7,726 nt of DNA, from the NCBI GenBank assembly GCA_020726205.1, contig DYTA01000053.1:1-7726 (forward strand). The letters are read 5' to 3'. This document shows positions 5,335-7,726 of the stretch, in pieces. The notes beneath the pieces are model-generated. The model did no database searches, had not been told where the DNA came from, and saw nothing but the letters and a program-made list of their open reading frames with translations. The position numbers were made by a program, and so were the translations under genes. This DNA comes from Nitrosospira multiformis (lineage in GTDB: Bacteria; Pseudomonadota; Gammaproteobacteria; Burkholderiales; UBA11063). The first letter of the stretch is position 1. Every line of letters starts with the position of its first letter.

Positions 5335-6723
5335 ATGATTAATTATAATAACTTAAGTCAAAGACTTATCGATGCAGAATATGCTGTACGAGGTAAAATT
5401 GTAACTAGAGCACAAGAGCTTGAAAAACAAGGTAAGAAAATAACTTATTGCAACATTGGAAACCCACATACTTTTGCACAAAAACCAATGAGCTATGTCC
5501 GTGAGGTATTAAGCCTTATTGAATATCCCAACCTACTAACGCAAGATTTAGGAAGTCTATTTCATAGCGATTCAATTGATCATGCTAAGTATATATTAAA
5601 ACAAATGCCAGAAGGTGTAGGTGCATATTCTGCCAGCGCTGGTGTTGAATTTGTTCGTAAGGCAGTTGCTGAATTTATAGCAAAAAGAGATAACATTCCA
5701 GTTAACCATGACCGAATTATTTTAACCGAGGGTGCTAGTCGAGCAGCTCAGTTAGTTATTGCTGCAATTATTAAAAACCAAAATGATGGTATTTTACTCC
5801 CTATTCCACAATATCCAATGTATAGTGCATCTCTAACACTAGCAGGTGGATTGAGTATCGGATACTATTTAGATGAAGAAAATCACTGGCAACTAAATGA
5901 AGATATTTTGCGTGAAAGCTATAGTCTTGCAAGATTAAATAAATTAAATCCTGTGGCAATTACTGTCATAAATCCAGGTAATCCAACAGGTGCAGTATTG
6001 TCTTATGAAAATATTAAAATGATAATTAATTTTGCTCGGAAGCATAATCTATCTATTTTAGCTGATGAAGTATATCAAGAAAATATCTACAGTAAAAACA
6101 GTAAATTTTACTCATTTGCAAAAGTTATGCACGACATGCAAGTAGATGATGTCTCTTTATTTAGCTTCCACTCAATGTCAAAAGGTTTTTTTGGTGAATG
6201 TGGTCATCGCTCTGGGTATTTAGAAGTACGTAATGTTCCAGATGATGTATTTGCACAATTAGTAAAATTTCAATCAATAAATTTATGTGCTAATGTTCTT
6301 GGTCAAATGGCAACATACATGATGGTAACACCACCTCAAGAAGGTGATGCTAGTTATGGCTTATATATACAAGAAAGAACTGCAATTTTAGACGATTTAC
6401 GTGAAAAATCAATTATTATTGGTAATGAATTAAATAATATTGATGGAATAAGTGTAAATATGCCCGAAGGTGCTATGTATGCATTTGTAAAAATTGCATT
6501 ACCTGCTAATAAAGTCAACACCAGTTTAGGTTCAAAAGCAGACGTAAAATACTGTATGGAACTACTAGAAAAAACTGGATTGTGTGTAGTACCAGGTTCA
6601 GGATTTGGTCAGTTACCAAATACATTACATTTTAGAACAACTTTCTTACCACCACGAGAGCAAATTATTGAAATGGTAAAAAAATTATCAGCGTTTCACC
6701 AAGAATACATTGCAGCATTGTAA
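5335..6723 (+). CDS. Class I/II PLP aminotransferase, eukaryotic-type alanine aminotransferase family
   Basis: This cytosolic pyridoxal-phosphate enzyme probably catalyses L-alanine + 2-oxoglutarate to pyruvate + L-glutamate. It aligns along its whole length with the animal/plant alanine aminotransferase (GPT) family rather than with E. coli AlaA. Seen in order: 'NIGNPHTFAQKP' near residues 41-52; 'GVGAYSASAGVEFVRKAVAEFI' near the PLP phosphate side; 'ILLPIPQYPMYSA'; NPGNPTG (213-219); ADEVYQEN with cofactor-contacting D244 and Y247; the Schiff-base lysine K283 in SMSKGFFGECGHRSGY; and substrate-carboxylate R434 in HFRTTFLPP. The length of 462 aa is normal for cytosolic forms, and there is no targeting peptide. 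It starts ten bases after map with little Shine-Dalgarno signal, consistent with coupling. Specificity for alanine is inferred from family resemblance; a related amino donor is possible. The small permease gene directly downstream may move a related metabolite. Confidence 0.88.
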   Translation: MINYNNLSQRLIDAEYAVRGKIVTRAQELEKQGKKITYCNIGNPHTFAQKPMSYVREVLSLIEYPNLLTQDLGSLFHSDSIDHAKYILKQMPEGVGAYSASAGVEFVRKAVAEFIAKRDNIPVNHDRIILTEGASRAAQLVIAAIIKNQNDGILLPIPQYPMYSASLTLAGGLSIGYYLDEENHWQLNEDILRESYSLARLNKLNPVAITVINPGNPTGAVLSYENIKMIINFARKHNLSILADEVYQENIYSKNSKFYSFAKVMHDMQVDDVSLFSFHSMSKGFFGECGHRSGYLEVRNVPDDVFAQLVKFQSINLCANVLGQMATYMMVTPPQEGDASYGLYIQERTAILDDLREKSIIIGNELNNIDGISVNMPEGAMYAFVKIALPANKVNTSLGSKADVKYCMELLEKTGLCVVPGSGFGQLPNTLHFRTTFLPPREQIIEMVKKLSAFHQEYIAAL

Positions 6724-6729
6724 ACACAT

Positions 6730-7653
6730 ATGGAAACATTGATCAATGCACTACTAACAGTTGCAATTATTGTTGGATTAGGCTGGATAGCAGGAAAAAC
6801 TAATCTCATAAAACAAGATCAAGATAACGGGTTTAGTGTTTTTTTATTGAAATTTAGTTTACCTATTCTATTATTTAATGCCACGGCTAATGCAAAACCA
6901 CAACAACTCTTAGATTTAAGAATGAATGGTGCATTTATTATTGGTTTAATGGGCATGTATTTAATCGTATTTGCCCTAAACAAATTAATTTTACGACGCT
7001 CTATTCATCAAAGTGCAGAAACTGCATTTGTTTGTGGTTATCCAAATACCGCATTTATTGGAATTCCACTAATGAGTGCCTTAGTTGGTTCACAAGCAAT
7101 GCCACCAATAGTTGTAAGTAATATTATTGTTGGAATATTTATGATTCCACTTACCTTAATTTTAATTGAAATTGGTATTATAGGTAGGGATAAAATACAA
7201 TTAAAACCTCTATTAATTAAAATGTTAGTTAATCCTTTGATTATTTTACCTTTAATCGGAGTAATTATTTCAATTTATGGAGCTAATCTACCAAAACTCA
7301 TAGCATCAAGTACAACAATGATTGGTAGCACAACACCAGGTGTATCATTATTTACTCTCGGTTTAATAATGTCACGCTTTAAAATTAAGTTCAGTGCTAT
7401 TGCTGGAATAAATATTTTCATGAAAAACATTGTGCATCCGATTTTAATGATTGGAATAGTAAAGCTATTTGGCATTAATGGATTACTAGCAAAAGAACTA
7501 ATTATTTTGTGTGCAATGCCAACTGCAATTACATCGACAATCTTCAGTGTTTCTTTTGATATAGATCCACTAGAAAATGTAAGTAGTACAATTTTGGGAA
7601 CTATTATATCATTGATAACCTTATTAGGTTTTATGTATTGGCTAAAAATATAA
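6730..7653 (+). CDS. AEC (auxin efflux carrier) family permease
   Basis: This inner-membrane secondary transporter of 307 aa is almost entirely hydrophobic helices. By eye there are about ten membrane segments in two five-helix halves joined by a more polar stretch near residues 152-162, as usual for the family. The characteristic element GYPNTAFIGIPL (103-114) in helix 4 and the matching CAMPTA (261-266) in the second half are family hallmarks. 'KMLVNPLIILPLIGVIISIYGANLP' begins the second repeat. Bacterial relatives such as MdcF and YfdV are associated with malonate, oxalate or other carboxylates, but the substrate cannot be read from the sequence. The ATG lies six bases after the aminotransferase stop with no good ribosome site, so coupled translation is likely. 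Placement after an alanine aminotransferase makes an amino-acid or keto-acid substrate conceivable, but that is only inference. Confidence 0.9.
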   Translation: METLINALLTVAIIVGLGWIAGKTNLIKQDQDNGFSVFLLKFSLPILLFNATANAKPQQLLDLRMNGAFIIGLMGMYLIVFALNKLILRRSIHQSAETAFVCGYPNTAFIGIPLMSALVGSQAMPPIVVSNIIVGIFMIPLTLILIEIGIIGRDKIQLKPLLIKMLVNPLIILPLIGVIISIYGANLPKLIASSTTMIGSTTPGVSLFTLGLIMSRFKIKFSAIAGINIFMKNIVHPILMIGIVKLFGINGLLAKELIILCAMPTAITSTIFSVSFDIDPLENVSSTILGTIISLITLLGFMYWLKI

Positions 7654-7673
7654 TTCAAATACTAAATAAAAAA

Positions 7674-7713
7674 GGGGCTAGACAATCAAAGCGGATTATT
7701 TCTAACCAATTTT
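7674..7713 (+). terminator. Weak hairpin after the permease gene, possible terminator
   Basis: GGCTAGA (7676-7682) can pair with TCTAACC (7701-7707) with one C-A mismatch. An inner AATC/GATT pair (7684-7687 with 7694-7697) closes a six-base loop, and AAAA before the stem faces TTTT after it (7710-7713). The gene ends at 7653 and nothing else is recognisable to the window end. The stem is imperfect and the T-tract short, so termination here is plausible only. Confidence 0.3.
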
Positions 7714-7726
7714 AATATTATAGCAT

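Noticed and set aside
7275..7658. Minus-strand open frame of 127 codons opposite the permease
   Set aside because: Its hydrophobic character follows from the complementary codons of membrane helices; there is no upstream ribosome site and it is fully covered by the AEC gene.

Overview
The window is AT-rich chromosomal DNA (by eye about one third G+C). It carries seven protein genes: one on the minus strand at the left edge and six on the plus strand. The proteins look proteobacterial. The M50 protease, the long-form (about 400 aa) tryptophanyl-tRNA synthetase with its C-terminal cysteine cluster, the AlgC-type phosphomannomutase and the YhdP-like protein all resemble beta- or gammaproteobacterial versions most closely. 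The M50 protease followed directly by trpS is also an order I know from those groups. I therefore infer an AT-rich member of the Beta- or Gammaproteobacteria, and I cannot name the species. I see no rRNA, tRNA, CRISPR array, insertion sequence or phage gene.

Layout. At 3-818 (minus) lies the N-terminal part of a YhdP/AsmA-like envelope protein. It starts at GTG and stops at the window edge, far short of the usual family length. At 819-1076 is a divergent intergenic region with two clear inverted repeats; the second brackets a good extended -10 element in front of the next gene. At 1077-2450 is an AlgC-type phosphomannomutase/phosphoglucomutase, followed by a hairpin terminator with an alternative, mutually exclusive hairpin. 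At 2536-3195 is a rhomboid-sized site-2-protease-family (M50) membrane metalloprotease. After a 101-base AT-rich gap comes a tightly packed run at 3297-7653: tryptophanyl-tRNA synthetase, type I methionine aminopeptidase, a eukaryotic-type alanine aminotransferase and an AEC-family permease. The gaps within this run are 9, 10 and 6 bases, so these four are probably one transcription unit. A weak hairpin follows the last gene.

Function. Most of the content is housekeeping: sugar-phosphate supply for surface polysaccharide, membrane proteolysis, tRNA charging, N-terminal Met removal, amino-acid transamination and transport. I found no recognisable new multi-gene system. The most notable feature is the tryptophanyl-tRNA synthetase. 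Its frame is intact and it keeps the HIGH-type motif, the Trp-recognising Asp and the four cysteines of a probable Fe-S site. However, its KMSKS catalytic loop reads TMSVC, and several usually conserved pocket residues are replaced. It is either an unusual functional enzyme or a paralogue drifting to another role. The operator-like repeat over the algC promoter and the switch-like terminator ahead of the M50-trpS genes are secondary points of interest.
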